Positions 1-9,079 of a stretch of DNA of 12,263 nucleotides are shown piece by piece. The stretch's first letter is position 1. Each line of letters opens with the position of its first letter. The position numbers were made by a program, and so were the translations under genes. This stretch comes from Bacteroidota bacterium (GTDB lineage: Bacteria > Bacteroidota > Bacteroidia > Chitinophagales > Chitinophagaceae). The stretch spans positions 1-12,263 of the forward strand of contig CANHUW010000033.1 in NCBI GenBank assembly GCA_947463975.1, written 5' to 3'. The notes beneath the pieces were generated by a model that worked only from the letters and a program-made list of their open reading frames with translations, was not told the origin of the DNA and ran no database searches.

Positions 1-26
1 AGAAGTATATAACTTCTTGCAAGAAG
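1..26 (+). other. Two overlapping, mutually exclusive short hairpins before the terminator
   Basis: AGAAGT at 1-6 can pair with ACTTCT at 12-17 (5-base loop). The same CTTCT at 13-17 can instead pair with AGAAG at 22-26 around the loop TGCA. The two pairings exclude each other and lie just left of the terminator stem, but neither overlaps it, so this is not a classic attenuator. It may simply be the 3' end of an upstream gene or untranslated region. The sequence begins inside this region, so its context is unknown. Confidence 0.3.
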
Positions 27-28
27 GT

Positions 29-55
29 CCCTCCGCATGCGGAGGGATTTTTTTT
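29..55 (+). terminator. Intrinsic terminator of a gene left of the window
   Basis: A perfect 18-base palindrome at 29-46 (CCCTCC, GCATGC, GGAGGG) can form a GC-rich hairpin. It is followed by one A and eight T at 48-55, the classic layout of a Rho-independent terminator read rightward. The GC-rich stem stands out against a very AT-rich background. The gene it ends lies outside the window. It also insulates lon from upstream transcription. Confidence 0.85.
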
Positions 56-172
56 GCCCATATTGCTCATTTTGGCACATATATTGCATATATAGTAAAC
101 TCATAAATGATTCCCTTTTGGTTTAGGATTATGTCAAATTGGCTATAACATTTATGCTAATGAATAAATTGA

Positions 173-2578
173 TTGACAGTGAATAATATACTTTTTAAGA
201 CAGAAGAAGAAAATGAGTTCATACCGCTTTTTTCATTTAATGAGCAGGATATGGAAAATGAGCCAGCATTAGAAATGGAGGAGATGATTCCCATTTTGCC
301 ACTTAGAAACACCGTATTGTTTCCGGGTGTAGTGATTCCTATTACTGTGGGAAGAGATAAAAGTATTCAGGCGGTGAAAGCAGCTTTTGGTAAAGATAAA
401 TTGATTGGGGTGGTTTCTCAAATGGATGGAAATATTGAAGACCCCACTGCAGCAGATTTATGTAAAATAGGAACGGTTGCAAAAGTGATCAAGATGATCA
501 AAATGCAAGATGGTGGAACCACGATTATTATTCAGGGTAAGAAAAGATTTGAACTGATAGAGATGGTGGAAGTGGATCCTTTCTTTAAAGCAAAAGTGGC
601 CATTATAGAAGAAGAAACGATTGGTAAAGAAGATCAAAATTTTCAAGCCTTATTAGCTACTATTAAAGATTTAGCTACGCAAATTATTCAGTTGTCTCCC
701 AATTTTCCTTCAGAGGCTGCAATGATTTTAAAGAATATAGAAAGTCCTTTATTCTTAATCAATTTTGTTAGTAGCAATTTAAATGTAACCATTAATGAAA
801 AACAAGCTTTGCTTGAATTAAATGGTATTACAGCAAGAGCAGAAAAACTAATTCATTTTTTACAACAAGAATTACAATTTGTTGAATTAAAGAATAAGGT
901 AGCCAATAAAACTAGAACTGAATTAGATAAGCAACAAAGAGATTATTTCTTACAACAACAGTTAAAGAGTATTAAGGATGAATTAGGGGGTGATCCTAAT
1001 GAGCGTGAAATTGTTGAAATGAAGAAGAAGGCTGAAAATAAAAAATGGCCAGATACAGCGAAAAAATTATTTCAAACTGGATTAGAGAAACTGGAGCGTA
1101 TGCATCCAAGTACTCCTGATTATTCAGTTGTATATAATCATCTAGATTTATTACTTGATCTTCCATGGTTGGAGTATACTGATGACAATTACGATTTAAA
1201 AAATGCAAAAAAAGTTTTAGATAATGATCATTATGGGATGTCTAAAATAAAAAATAGAATTATTGAATACTTGGCTGTGCTTAAATTAAAAGGGGATATG
1301 AAAAGTCCTATTCTTTGTTTTTTAGGTCCTCCAGGTATTGGCAAAACCTCATTGGGTAGATCTATTGCACACGCCATTGGAAGAAAATATACGAGAGTAA
1401 GTTTGGGTGGATTGCATGACGAAAGTGAAATCAGAGGTCATCGAAAAACTTATATAGGGGCAATGCCAGGTAGAATTATTCAAAGCATCAGAAAGGTAAA
1501 AACTTCTAATCCTGTAATGATTTTAGATGAGATTGATAAAATCGGAAAAGATTTAAGAGGTGATCCGTCAAGTGCATTATTAGAAGTATTGGATCCAGAG
1601 CAAAATCATAGCTTCTATGATAATTATTTAGAATCAGAATACGATTTAAGTAAAACCTTATTTATTGCAACAGCTAACGATATTAGTCAGATTCAACCTG
1701 CTTTGAGAGATCGTTTAGAAATTATTGATCTAAGTGGCTATGCAGTGGAAGAAAAAATTGAAATAGCTAAAAGACATTTACTGCCTAAACAGAAAGAAGC
1801 ACATGGATTAGATAAAGTTAAATTCAAAGTGCAGGATAGTGTTTTGGAAAAAGTGATTGAAGATTACACAAGAGAAAGTGGTGTGAGGGAATTAGATAGA
1901 CAATTAGCTTCCATAATGAGATACCAGGCTAAAGAATTGGCGTATAAACATAAAGTAAAGCCCACTGTAAGTAAAACAGATTTAATTAAAATATTAGGTC
2001 AATCTAGATATAGCAATGATTTATACAAAACCGTAAATATGCCAGGAGTAGCTGTTGGTTTAGCTTGGACATATGTGGGAGGTGATATATTATTTATAGA
2101 GACACTTCTAGCGGAAGGCAAGGGGGAATTAAAACTTACGGGTAATTTAGGCAATGTGATGAAAGAAAGTGCTACAACCGCACTAACTTATTTGCAAGCC
2201 AATTTTAAAAAGATTGGCGTTGATCCTGAATTATTTAAAACAAAATCTATTCACGTTCATGTGCCCGAAGGAGCCGTTCCGAAAGATGGTCCAAGTGCGG
2301 GTATTACAATGTTAACTGCCTTGAGCTCTGCCTTTACAGGTAGAAAAGTAAAACCTTATTTAGCCATGACCGGTGAAATTACCTTAAGAGGACAAGTGTT
2401 ACCAGTAGGCGGAATAAAAGAAAAGATTCTAGCGGCAAAAAGAGCTGGCATGAAAGAAATAATCCTTTGTTGGCAAAACGAAAAAGATGTAAATGAGATT
2501 GATCAAAGCTTTATCAAAGGGGTACAATTCCATTATGTTAAAACAATGCAGCAGGTATTAGATCTGGCCTTGGTTTAA
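173..2578 (+). CDS. lon: Lon ATP-dependent serine protease (endopeptidase La)
   Basis: Cytoplasmic AAA+ protease that unfolds and degrades misfolded and regulatory proteins as a ring-shaped hexamer. All family parts are visible in the 801 residues. The N-terminal LON substrate-binding domain covers about 38-235 (starting IPILPLRNTVLFPG). A coiled-coil linker of about 235-350 contains the QQRDYFLQQQL segment. In the AAA+ domain, Walker A is GPPGIGKT at 385-392 and Walker B is MILDE at 449-453. The C-terminal protease domain has the Ser-Lys dyad: S708 in KDGPSAG and K751 in GGIKEK, spaced 43 residues as in E. coli Lon. Length and motifs are complete, so it should be active. The start is uncertain: TTG at 173 and GTG at 179 are both in frame and no ATG fits until codon 27, which would remove an acidic N-terminal segment (FIPLFSF) of a kind I recall in Bacteroidota Lon. 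GTG 179 is a reasonable alternative. porQ follows after 22 bases, so the two are probably cotranscribed. Confidence 0.97.
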   Translation: MTVNNILFKTEEENEFIPLFSFNEQDMENEPALEMEEMIPILPLRNTVLFPGVVIPITVGRDKSIQAVKAAFGKDKLIGVVSQMDGNIEDPTAADLCKIGTVAKVIKMIKMQDGGTTIIIQGKKRFELIEMVEVDPFFKAKVAIIEEETIGKEDQNFQALLATIKDLATQIIQLSPNFPSEAAMILKNIESPLFLINFVSSNLNVTINEKQALLELNGITARAEKLIHFLQQELQFVELKNKVANKTRTELDKQQRDYFLQQQLKSIKDELGGDPNEREIVEMKKKAENKKWPDTAKKLFQTGLEKLERMHPSTPDYSVVYNHLDLLLDLPWLEYTDDNYDLKNAKKVLDNDHYGMSKIKNRIIEYLAVLKLKGDMKSPILCFLGPPGIGKTSLGRSIAHAIGRKYTRVSLGGLHDESEIRGHRKTYIGAMPGRIIQSIRKVKTSNPVMILDEIDKIGKDLRGDPSSALLEVLDPEQNHSFYDNYLESEYDLSKTLFIATANDISQIQPALRDRLEIIDLSGYAVEEKIEIAKRHLLPKQKEAHGLDKVKFKVQDSVLEKVIEDYTRESGVRELDRQLASIMRYQAKELAYKHKVKPTVSKTDLIKILGQSRYSNDLYKTVNMPGVAVGLAWTYVGGDILFIETLLAEGKGELKLTGNLGNVMKESATTALTYLQANFKKIGVDPELFKTKSIHVHVPEGAVPKDGPSAGITMLTALSSAFTGRKVKPYLAMTGEITLRGQVLPVGGIKEKILAAKRAGMKEIILCWQNEKDVNEIDQSFIKGVQFHYVKTMQQVLDLALV

Positions 2579-2600
2579 ACAAATAATGTAGCTTTGTTAT

Positions 2601-3638
2601 ATGCGTAATAAAAGACAATTGAATGTTTTAATATATCTATTCATTTCGAGTTGTCTTTTATTTGTTGTTAATCCAATCGCTGGTCAATCCATTGGTGGTA
2701 ATGCAGTGTTCAATTTTATTACCTTATCTCCTTCAGCTAAAACGACTGCACTAGGAGGAATCAATATTAGTCATTTAGACGCCGATTTGGGGATGGCTGT
2801 TCATCAACCTGCTTTTTTAAATAAGGATATGGATGGTCAATTGCATTTAAGTGTAAAACCATATCTAGCATCTATTAATCAATACAATTTTAATGGGGCG
2901 CATTTCTATAATAGAGCAAATACAACTATTGCTTGGGGGGTTCAATACATGGACTATGGAACCATACCTATGACAGATATTGCTGGAAATGAATTAGGGA
3001 GCTTTAGGCCCAATGAATATGCCCTACAAGTAAGCGCAGCAAGCACGTATCAAAAAAATTTCAAAGTAGGAGCTAGTTTAAAATTTATTCAATCTAAATA
3101 TGCCATCTATCATTCAAATGGGATTGCTGCAGATGTGGGGATTGTATATGCACCATATAGTGGATTAACGCAATGGGCTATATTGGTAAATAATGTAGGG
3201 GTTCAATTAACTAAATTTAATCAAAAAGAAAACCTACCTTTTAATATAACTGCAGGATTCTCCAAGAAATTAGCCAATGCACCTTTTCAATTTTCTTTGA
3301 CAGCACAAAGATTATCTGTATGGGATAATACCTATAATGATCCATTGTATAATGCATTAGAAGGTTTCAATAGCCCTAGTAAATATCAGCATCTATTCAA
3401 TCATCTAATTATTGCCTCCGAAATACATCTAGGCCCATCTGTGAATTTAGATCTAGGGTATAATTTTCTAAGAAGGTTTGATTTAAATATTCAAAATCAA
3501 AAAAACAGCTTAAATGGATTTAGCGCAGGCTGTACTTTTTTAGTGAATAACTTACAAATGCAATATGCGAATGCTTTTTATCAGAATAATTTGAACCATC
3601 ATTTCGCCATCATATACCAATTAAAAAAGAGGTATTAG
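2601..3638 (+). CDS. porQ: PorQ-like type IX secretion system protein
   Basis: 345-residue exported protein that matches the PorQ family by overall pattern. It has a signal peptide (basic MRNKR, hydrophobic core about 8-23, likely cleavage after PIAG at 28). The mature protein starts with a region containing FNFITLSPSAKTTALGG, a hallmark of PorQ and related PorV-type outer-membrane barrels. The rest alternates short hydrophobic beta-strands with Gly/Asn turns and ends in an aromatic residue (KKRY). In Porphyromonas gingivalis PorQ is part of the surface attachment complex with PorU, PorV and PorZ that releases and anchors T9SS cargo; that role is transferred by family. The gene lies 22 bases after lon with no terminator between, so transcription from the lon promoter is likely. 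Its stop codon overlaps the end of the opposing PBP gene by 4 bases. A generic PorV/FadL-like barrel is the main alternative. Confidence 0.85.
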   Translation: MRNKRQLNVLIYLFISSCLLFVVNPIAGQSIGGNAVFNFITLSPSAKTTALGGINISHLDADLGMAVHQPAFLNKDMDGQLHLSVKPYLASINQYNFNGAHFYNRANTTIAWGVQYMDYGTIPMTDIAGNELGSFRPNEYALQVSAASTYQKNFKVGASLKFIQSKYAIYHSNGIAADVGIVYAPYSGLTQWAILVNNVGVQLTKFNQKENLPFNITAGFSKKLANAPFQFSLTAQRLSVWDNTYNDPLYNALEGFNSPSKYQHLFNHLIIASEIHLGPSVNLDLGYNFLRRFDLNIQNQKNSLNGFSAGCTFLVNNLQMQYANAFYQNNLNHHFAIIYQLKKRY

Positions 3639-6028
3639 CCAATTTTTTTTGGTAAAATTGCTTTCGGTTTTTGTGCTTCTTTATTAGCAATCGGTTTTTT
3701 CGCAGCAACAGGTGTGTTGGATATTGGCTGTGGCGCAGTTGCATTTTGTGTATTATTATTTACTTCATCTGGTAATACATAATCAGATTCTGCCTTAATA
3801 TCCTCTGTTTCTATAGGTAAATCCGTAGCTATAGTGTCTTGTCCGACAAAATTGATATTCAAATCTCCCATGCCTGAAGGTTTGTCAAAACTTGCATTTG
3901 GATCTAAATTACATGCTGGATCGTTTGCTACTTTTGCCATAAAGTAAGCCCAGATGGGTAATGCGCCATGTGCTCCTTGTCCAAAATAATTATCAGTAAA
4001 TCGAATATACCTGTCATCTGCGCCAACCCATGCGCCAGCTAATATTTGAGGAGTATATCCCATAAACCATAAATCACTATTATCATTAGTAGTTCCTGTT
4101 TTACCAGCTATAGATTGTGCGTTAATTCCAAAAGAGTACATACTTCTACCTGTTCCTTTTGAAATGACCCCTTGCATCATACTTACCACAGAGTATGCAG
4201 TGACTTCATTGATTACTTTTCTTCTTTGTGGGGAGAAGCTTTCTAATACGTTGCCATTTTTATCTTCGATACGATTGATAAAGAAAGGTTGTGCATTATA
4301 GCCTCCACCTGGGAACATCGTATATGCTTGTACCATTTCAAATAAAGATATTTCTGCAGATCCCAGTGCAATACTAGGGTATGCTGGAATCTCTGTTTGA
4401 ATATTGCATTTCTTTAAATAATCTACAAATTCCTTAGCAGCTTCATTGCCCTTGGGATTAATTTGCTTCATAATAAATCCTGAAGCACAGTTTCTTGATT
4501 CTGCTAATGCTTGTGCCATTGGCATGGACATTCCAGTACAAGATTTTGGAGTATTGGGTACCATGCCATAACCATCAAAACTTTGTTGTTGGTCTTGTAC
4601 AATACTAAAAGGAGTAAAGCCTGCTTTTTCAATCGCCAAAGAATACAATAATGGTTTCATGGTAGAACCCACCTGTCTCTTTGTATTTTGATTCACATGG
4701 TCATACTTAAATGTCTTGAAATCAACACCACCCACCCATGCTTTCACTTCGCCAGTAAATGGGTCCACCGCTAAGAAACCTGTTTGTAAAATTTGCTTGT
4801 GATACTTTAAAGAATCCAATGGGGACATAGTGGTATCAATAAACCTATTTTTATTGTAAGCAAAAATGCGCATGTTGATAGGTTCGTCAAAAGAGGTACG
4901 AATTTCAGACTCATCTATATCTTCTGCCTTCATTTTTTTCCAACGATCTGTTTGTTTGATGGCTAACTCTAATAAATTATTAAAGTCTTTCCAGATAGTA
5001 CCATTTTTAATATTGTTTTGTTGGTTAAATGCTTTTTGCAAATAAGACATATGTCTAGCCACTGCTTCTTCAGCATAATATTGCATTCTTGGATTAATGG
5101 TCGTATAAATCTTTAATCCATCTCTATATAAATTATAGTTGTCACCATTGTTCTTCTTATGCTCTTTGCACCATTTTTTCATAAACTCACCTAAGTTCAT
5201 TCTAAAATAGGGGCCAAGACCATTGTTCTCATCCAGCTTTTTGAAATTGGTTACAACAGGCATTGCCTTTAATTGTTCCGCTTGCTCGTCTGAAATATAC
5301 TTCTGAGTAGCCATTCTGTTTAAAACAAGATTTCTTCTCTCTAGGGCTAATTTAGGGTTTCTATTTGGATTGTATTTAGTAGGGGCATTGATCATGCCAA
5401 TTAATAATGCAGCTTCTTCCACATTTAATCTATCAGGTTCTTTTTGAAAAAATGATCTTGAAGCATTACTTACTCCAAATAAGTTCTCACTAAAAGGAAC
5501 GGTATTTAAGTATAATGTTAGAATTTCTTGCTTCGTAAAATTACGCTCTAGTTTGATGGCAATAATACTTTCTTTAATTTTTTGAATGACACGTAAAAGT
5601 TTATTTTTTGTACTCCAGTTGTCTGTAAATAGATTTTTTGCTGTTTGCATGGTAATTGTGGAAGCTCCTCCTTGACTTCCTAAGAAGGCTACTGCTCTTA
5701 ATAATCCTTCTCCATCTACTCCGTAATGATCATAGAATCTTTTATCTTCAGTGGCAACCAATGCTTGAATTAAATAGGGGCTAAGATCTCTATATTTTAC
5801 ACTGATGCGATCTTCTAGGTAAAATTTACCCATGGGTGTGCCATCCTGTGCATAAACTTGACTTGCTAAAGAAGCAGTTGGATTTTCGATATCATCTAAA
5901 TCTGGCATGTCTCCAATCCATCCAAAATTGAGTAATAACAGGAAAAGCACGAAAACACCTCCTGAAATGAAATACCATTTCCAGAATTTTTTAGTTCTTC
6001 CAATACTTTGATCAGTTTTTTGGCTCAC
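3635..6028 (-). CDS. Bifunctional class A penicillin-binding protein (PBP1A type)
   Basis: Inner-membrane enzyme that polymerises glycan strands from lipid II and cross-links the stem peptides. The 797 residues have a cytoplasmic N-terminus and one membrane anchor at about 16-37. A GT51 transglycosylase domain follows at about 65-250, with catalytic E94 in ATEDKRFYDHYG, the GASTITMQ motif at 121-128 and the KIKE/LERNFTKQEILTLYLN region at 150-175. The transpeptidase domain (about 415-700) has all three active-site motifs: STMK with nucleophile S455, SRN at 511-513 and KTG at 643-645. Residues about 735-797 form a Pro/Asn/Lys-rich, probably disordered periplasmic tail ending in basic residues. 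Size is normal for Bacteroidota PBP1A. The gene starts 12 bases after the porW-like gene, indicating one transcript, and its last bases overlap the convergent porQ gene. PBP1A and PBP1C differ in C-terminal domains; none of the PBP1C type is seen. Symbols such as mrcA or ponA are used elsewhere, but I leave it unnamed. Confidence 0.96.
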   Translation of the reverse strand: MSQKTDQSIGRTKKFWKWYFISGGVFVLFLLLLNFGWIGDMPDLDDIENPTASLASQVYAQDGTPMGKFYLEDRISVKYRDLSPYLIQALVATEDKRFYDHYGVDGEGLLRAVAFLGSQGGASTITMQTAKNLFTDNWSTKNKLLRVIQKIKESIIAIKLERNFTKQEILTLYLNTVPFSENLFGVSNASRSFFQKEPDRLNVEEAALLIGMINAPTKYNPNRNPKLALERRNLVLNRMATQKYISDEQAEQLKAMPVVTNFKKLDENNGLGPYFRMNLGEFMKKWCKEHKKNNGDNYNLYRDGLKIYTTINPRMQYYAEEAVARHMSYLQKAFNQQNNIKNGTIWKDFNNLLELAIKQTDRWKKMKAEDIDESEIRTSFDEPINMRIFAYNKNRFIDTTMSPLDSLKYHKQILQTGFLAVDPFTGEVKAWVGGVDFKTFKYDHVNQNTKRQVGSTMKPLLYSLAIEKAGFTPFSIVQDQQQSFDGYGMVPNTPKSCTGMSMPMAQALAESRNCASGFIMKQINPKGNEAAKEFVDYLKKCNIQTEIPAYPSIALGSAEISLFEMVQAYTMFPGGGYNAQPFFINRIEDKNGNVLESFSPQRRKVINEVTAYSVVSMMQGVISKGTGRSMYSFGINAQSIAGKTGTTNDNSDLWFMGYTPQILAGAWVGADDRYIRFTDNYFGQGAHGALPIWAYFMAKVANDPACNLDPNASFDKPSGMGDLNINFVGQDTIATDLPIETEDIKAESDYVLPDEVNNNTQNATAPQPISNTPVAAKKPIANKEAQKPKAILPKKIG

Positions 6029-6040
6029 GAAATTTCTTAT

Positions 6041-9000
6041 TTATTGGTAAATATATTTTAACATGAAGTCTCTATATAATTGAAGGTCTTCATTGTTGTT
6101 AATTTGCAAGATGTTTGACTTCCCAAAAATAAATATTTCATACTGTTTTGTAGGTAAAAAAGAGATCAATTCTGTTTTTAATCTTGGTTTTATTTTTTGG
6201 GTATAGTTTAAGGCTGCTTTTTGGGTATCAAAAGGGCCCACCCAAACAATGTAGGTATCTTGGTTAAACTGAACATAGGTGGAGCTTAATGCTAAGCTAT
6301 TGAACTCTTCTGTGTTCACATTATCCATAGCTATCTGAGCTTCTTTTGCGAAAACCTCCTTGGATCCTTTAATGATTATTCCCCAATAATGTTCTTCAGT
6401 AGTGTCATTGATGAACTGAATATTGGATGGTATAGATTGCTTTTGAAGGCTATCTAAATGAGTAACTTTAGTGTTACTAGGTGTAGAAGCTATTATGGAA
6501 CTGTCTGATGTATTTATATAATTGCTTACTGGTATAATATTCACCAATTGGCTTAAATAGGTTTCAGTTTTTTTTCTATTCTTGAGTTCGACAATAATAC
6601 TTTTTGCTCTTTCTCTAATATTTTCATTTTGATTTTGCAATATGATCGAATCTAAGATGATTAATGCTAAACTGTCTTTTCTTTGTTGAGCAAACATTTT
6701 CACCCTAATAAATTGGTAGGGAGTATTCCACTTGGTTTTTTGAATATTTTGACGAATAAAAGGATGAGCAATGGTTAAACTGTCCCATTGGCCAATTTTA
6801 GACAGGAAGTAGGCATTTTTATAATTTTCCAATGCATTTTTACTATTGTTATTTTTATTGCTAGCTTCTTTTTTCTTACTAACATAAAATCCATTAGGAT
6901 ACCTTTTCACTACATTTTCAATGATTGCATCAGATTTTTCTTTTTGATTATCGTGAATGTATTGACTAGCCAAATCTAATAAAGCTCTTTCTGTAATAAC
7001 AGGATCGATGTCTCTTTCAATAATTTTTCTATAAATGGGTAGCGCTTTTTCAAAGTCATTTAGCTGCAATAAGAACAACTGAGCATTTTGCATGGCCTTC
7101 TCATTCCATTTCTTCATAGACTGTTGTTCCTCTTCTAGGGTATTGAATAATTTAAATTCCTCCGCAGCTAAGATTTTTTCTTTACTAGTACTATCATTAC
7201 CAACAATGGCATTGACTGCCATTTTTAATGCGTTGTTATTATAAGAAATATTTCCACTTGTTTTTCTTCTCCAGTGATCCACATTGGGTCTTTCTCCCCA
7301 TTTTTGAATAAATGTCTGTTTGCCATTGGATACTAGATTTTTATTTTGAAAATAAAAATCAGTAATCGCCTTGTTGTTAAATCCATTATTTAAAATGGGG
7401 ATTGTGCTGGGGTAATTGTCCTCTTTTTTAATTTCATTAGTAAAAATACTAGCTAATTGACCTTCTTCTTTTTTTATCCTTTGCATCCATTGATCAAATA
7501 ATGGCTTCTTTATTGCTTCGGGTTGTTTTGATAGATAAAGTAAACTGTCTTCTCTTTGCATGCTTATATCATTAGTGCTTATAGATGCCATCCATTTCTT
7601 TCTAGTAATGATATTTTCGTAGTTAGGATTTGATTTAAGAAAAACGGTCAAACTATCATATGCCAATTTCGCAATAGAGTAGTTGCTTAATTGATATTGA
7701 ATGCTTCCTAATTGTTCAAATGCTTTTTGCCTTTGTTCCGAACTATTACTGTTTTGCTGAATGGATTGAATTAGCCATGCACTGGCTTGAAAGTTATCTT
7801 TATTTTGAATAGCAAATTTTGCCATTTCAAAATAGATAATATCAGCATAAGGGATATATCGATCTCTTTTGGAAAGTTTTTCTAATTTTTCTGTGAGTGT
7901 TTTCCAATTTGCATTTCCTTTTTCAATTTCATATTGGATCATATTAATTTTGGCATACACTCCCAAAATTGGATTAATTGCCAATTGACTAGCTTTTTGA
8001 TACCATGGATAAGCTGCCCCTTTTTGATCTACTTTATCATATAATTGAGCAATTAAAAAATACCATCTTGCTTTTGCAATGGCATCAGGTGCATTGGGCA
8101 AAGCCTTGATTAAATGATTGGCTGCGTTTTCGTATGATTCACTCAGGTAATAGCCATATGCCAATTGTTCATGTAAAAAGGGGAGTAGTCTTTTGGGAAA
8201 GTATGCATCAGATTTTAATAATTCAAGTAAGCTAATGCCTTCGTTCAATTGATTCGTTTCAAAGTAATTTCTAGCTTGCCAAATCATGCTTTCATTTCGT
8301 ATGTTTTCATTTTCCCATAATCTATTGGTTTCTGCAGTTGCAATACTAAATTTTCCCTTTGTATTTCTTAGATTACTACCAATGGGAAGATCTGCGCCGT
8401 TTTCTTTTTCGTCAAAAGAATAATTGATAAATTGCAGTATACTTCCAGCTGTATCAAAATTTTTATGGAAAAGATATGCTTTAGCCATAAGTAAATAAGC
8501 ATCATCAACCCAATTATTTCTTAGGTCGTGTAATACTATATTGGCATTGGCTCTGTATATAATTGAGTCAATACTGCTTTTGGCGATATCATTTAAATCA
8601 TAATCATAAAAACTGAGTAATTGAGTATAGTCATCTTGATACATACTTCTTGACTTTGCCACTAATTCATCTAATTCTTCATAACCATTAAAATAGTAAT
8701 TATAATGCGCAACGGTATTTTGGTATGCTCTTCTGCCTAACGTGTATTTTTTATTTAATAATCTTTCATAGGGAAGTGGTTTTTCTACTTCTTTGGGTAA
8801 AGCAGCTTTGACAGTTTTATTTAGTCTTGACTTTAAAGAATCTGCTTTATTATTGATTATTTGATTGATTTTTTTTTGATTGGAATCTAGCAGTGCATTT
8901 ACCTTTTTGATCAATTTAGAATTATTGATATCTAAGAGTGATCTACTGGTGTCTTGGGCATATGTATTGTAATGAATTCCTGAACAAGCGATTAGGATAA

Positions 9001-9049
9001 ATAGAAGTCCTATTGTTTTATTGGGTATGAATTTAAATACTTTGTTCAT
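6041..9049 (-). CDS. porW: PorW/SprE-like TPR lipoprotein of the type IX secretion system
   Basis: 1002-residue exported protein. The N-terminus has a hydrophobic core and a lipobox LIAC with C22, so it is probably a lipoprotein; a second possible cleavage site lies after TYA at 29-31. A conserved block near 103-122 (TLGRRAYQNTVAHYNYYFNG) is typical of the PorW/SprE family. Helical TPR-like repeats cover about 180-490, and more helical repeats about 640-850. The last about 120 residues hold a compact alpha/beta domain with YIVWVGPF followed by a helix, resembling a SPOR fold. In P. gingivalis and Flavobacterium johnsoniae this family is needed for T9SS secretion and gliding, and PorW has been reported to connect the PorK/PorN ring with the Sov translocon; this role is inferred by family. 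The start ATG at 9047-9049 precedes a good signal sequence. The PBP gene follows after 12 bases. A generic TPR lipoprotein is the fallback. Confidence 0.82.
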   Translation of the reverse strand: MNKVFKFIPNKTIGLLFILIACSGIHYNTYAQDTSRSLLDINNSKLIKKVNALLDSNQKKINQIINNKADSLKSRLNKTVKAALPKEVEKPLPYERLLNKKYTLGRRAYQNTVAHYNYYFNGYEELDELVAKSRSMYQDDYTQLLSFYDYDLNDIAKSSIDSIIYRANANIVLHDLRNNWVDDAYLLMAKAYLFHKNFDTAGSILQFINYSFDEKENGADLPIGSNLRNTKGKFSIATAETNRLWENENIRNESMIWQARNYFETNQLNEGISLLELLKSDAYFPKRLLPFLHEQLAYGYYLSESYENAANHLIKALPNAPDAIAKARWYFLIAQLYDKVDQKGAAYPWYQKASQLAINPILGVYAKINMIQYEIEKGNANWKTLTEKLEKLSKRDRYIPYADIIYFEMAKFAIQNKDNFQASAWLIQSIQQNSNSSEQRQKAFEQLGSIQYQLSNYSIAKLAYDSLTVFLKSNPNYENIITRKKWMASISTNDISMQREDSLLYLSKQPEAIKKPLFDQWMQRIKKEEGQLASIFTNEIKKEDNYPSTIPILNNGFNNKAITDFYFQNKNLVSNGKQTFIQKWGERPNVDHWRRKTSGNISYNNNALKMAVNAIVGNDSTSKEKILAAEEFKLFNTLEEEQQSMKKWNEKAMQNAQLFLLQLNDFEKALPIYRKIIERDIDPVITERALLDLASQYIHDNQKEKSDAIIENVVKRYPNGFYVSKKKEASNKNNNSKNALENYKNAYFLSKIGQWDSLTIAHPFIRQNIQKTKWNTPYQFIRVKMFAQQRKDSLALIILDSIILQNQNENIRERAKSIIVELKNRKKTETYLSQLVNIIPVSNYINTSDSSIIASTPSNTKVTHLDSLQKQSIPSNIQFINDTTEEHYWGIIIKGSKEVFAKEAQIAMDNVNTEEFNSLALSSTYVQFNQDTYIVWVGPFDTQKAALNYTQKIKPRLKTELISFLPTKQYEIFIFGKSNILQINNNEDLQLYRDFMLKYIYQ

Positions 9050-9079
9050 GGATTTATTACTACTTAAAATTACAGTTAA

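Noticed and set aside
141..148. GGCTATAA upstream of lon also occurs in the hairpin after sucC (10872-10879)
   Set aside because: Eight bases shared in 12 kb of AT-rich DNA is expected by chance; one copy is part of a terminator stem.
117..153. Possible lon promoter: TTTG at 117-120 and TATAACATTT at 144-153
   Set aside because: The -7 element matches poorly and the spacing to TAACATTT (25 bases) is too long, so I do not call it.
458..1208. Open frames on the - strand inside lon
   Set aside because: Low-complexity Phe/His-rich translations opposite conserved Lon domains; no support for expression.
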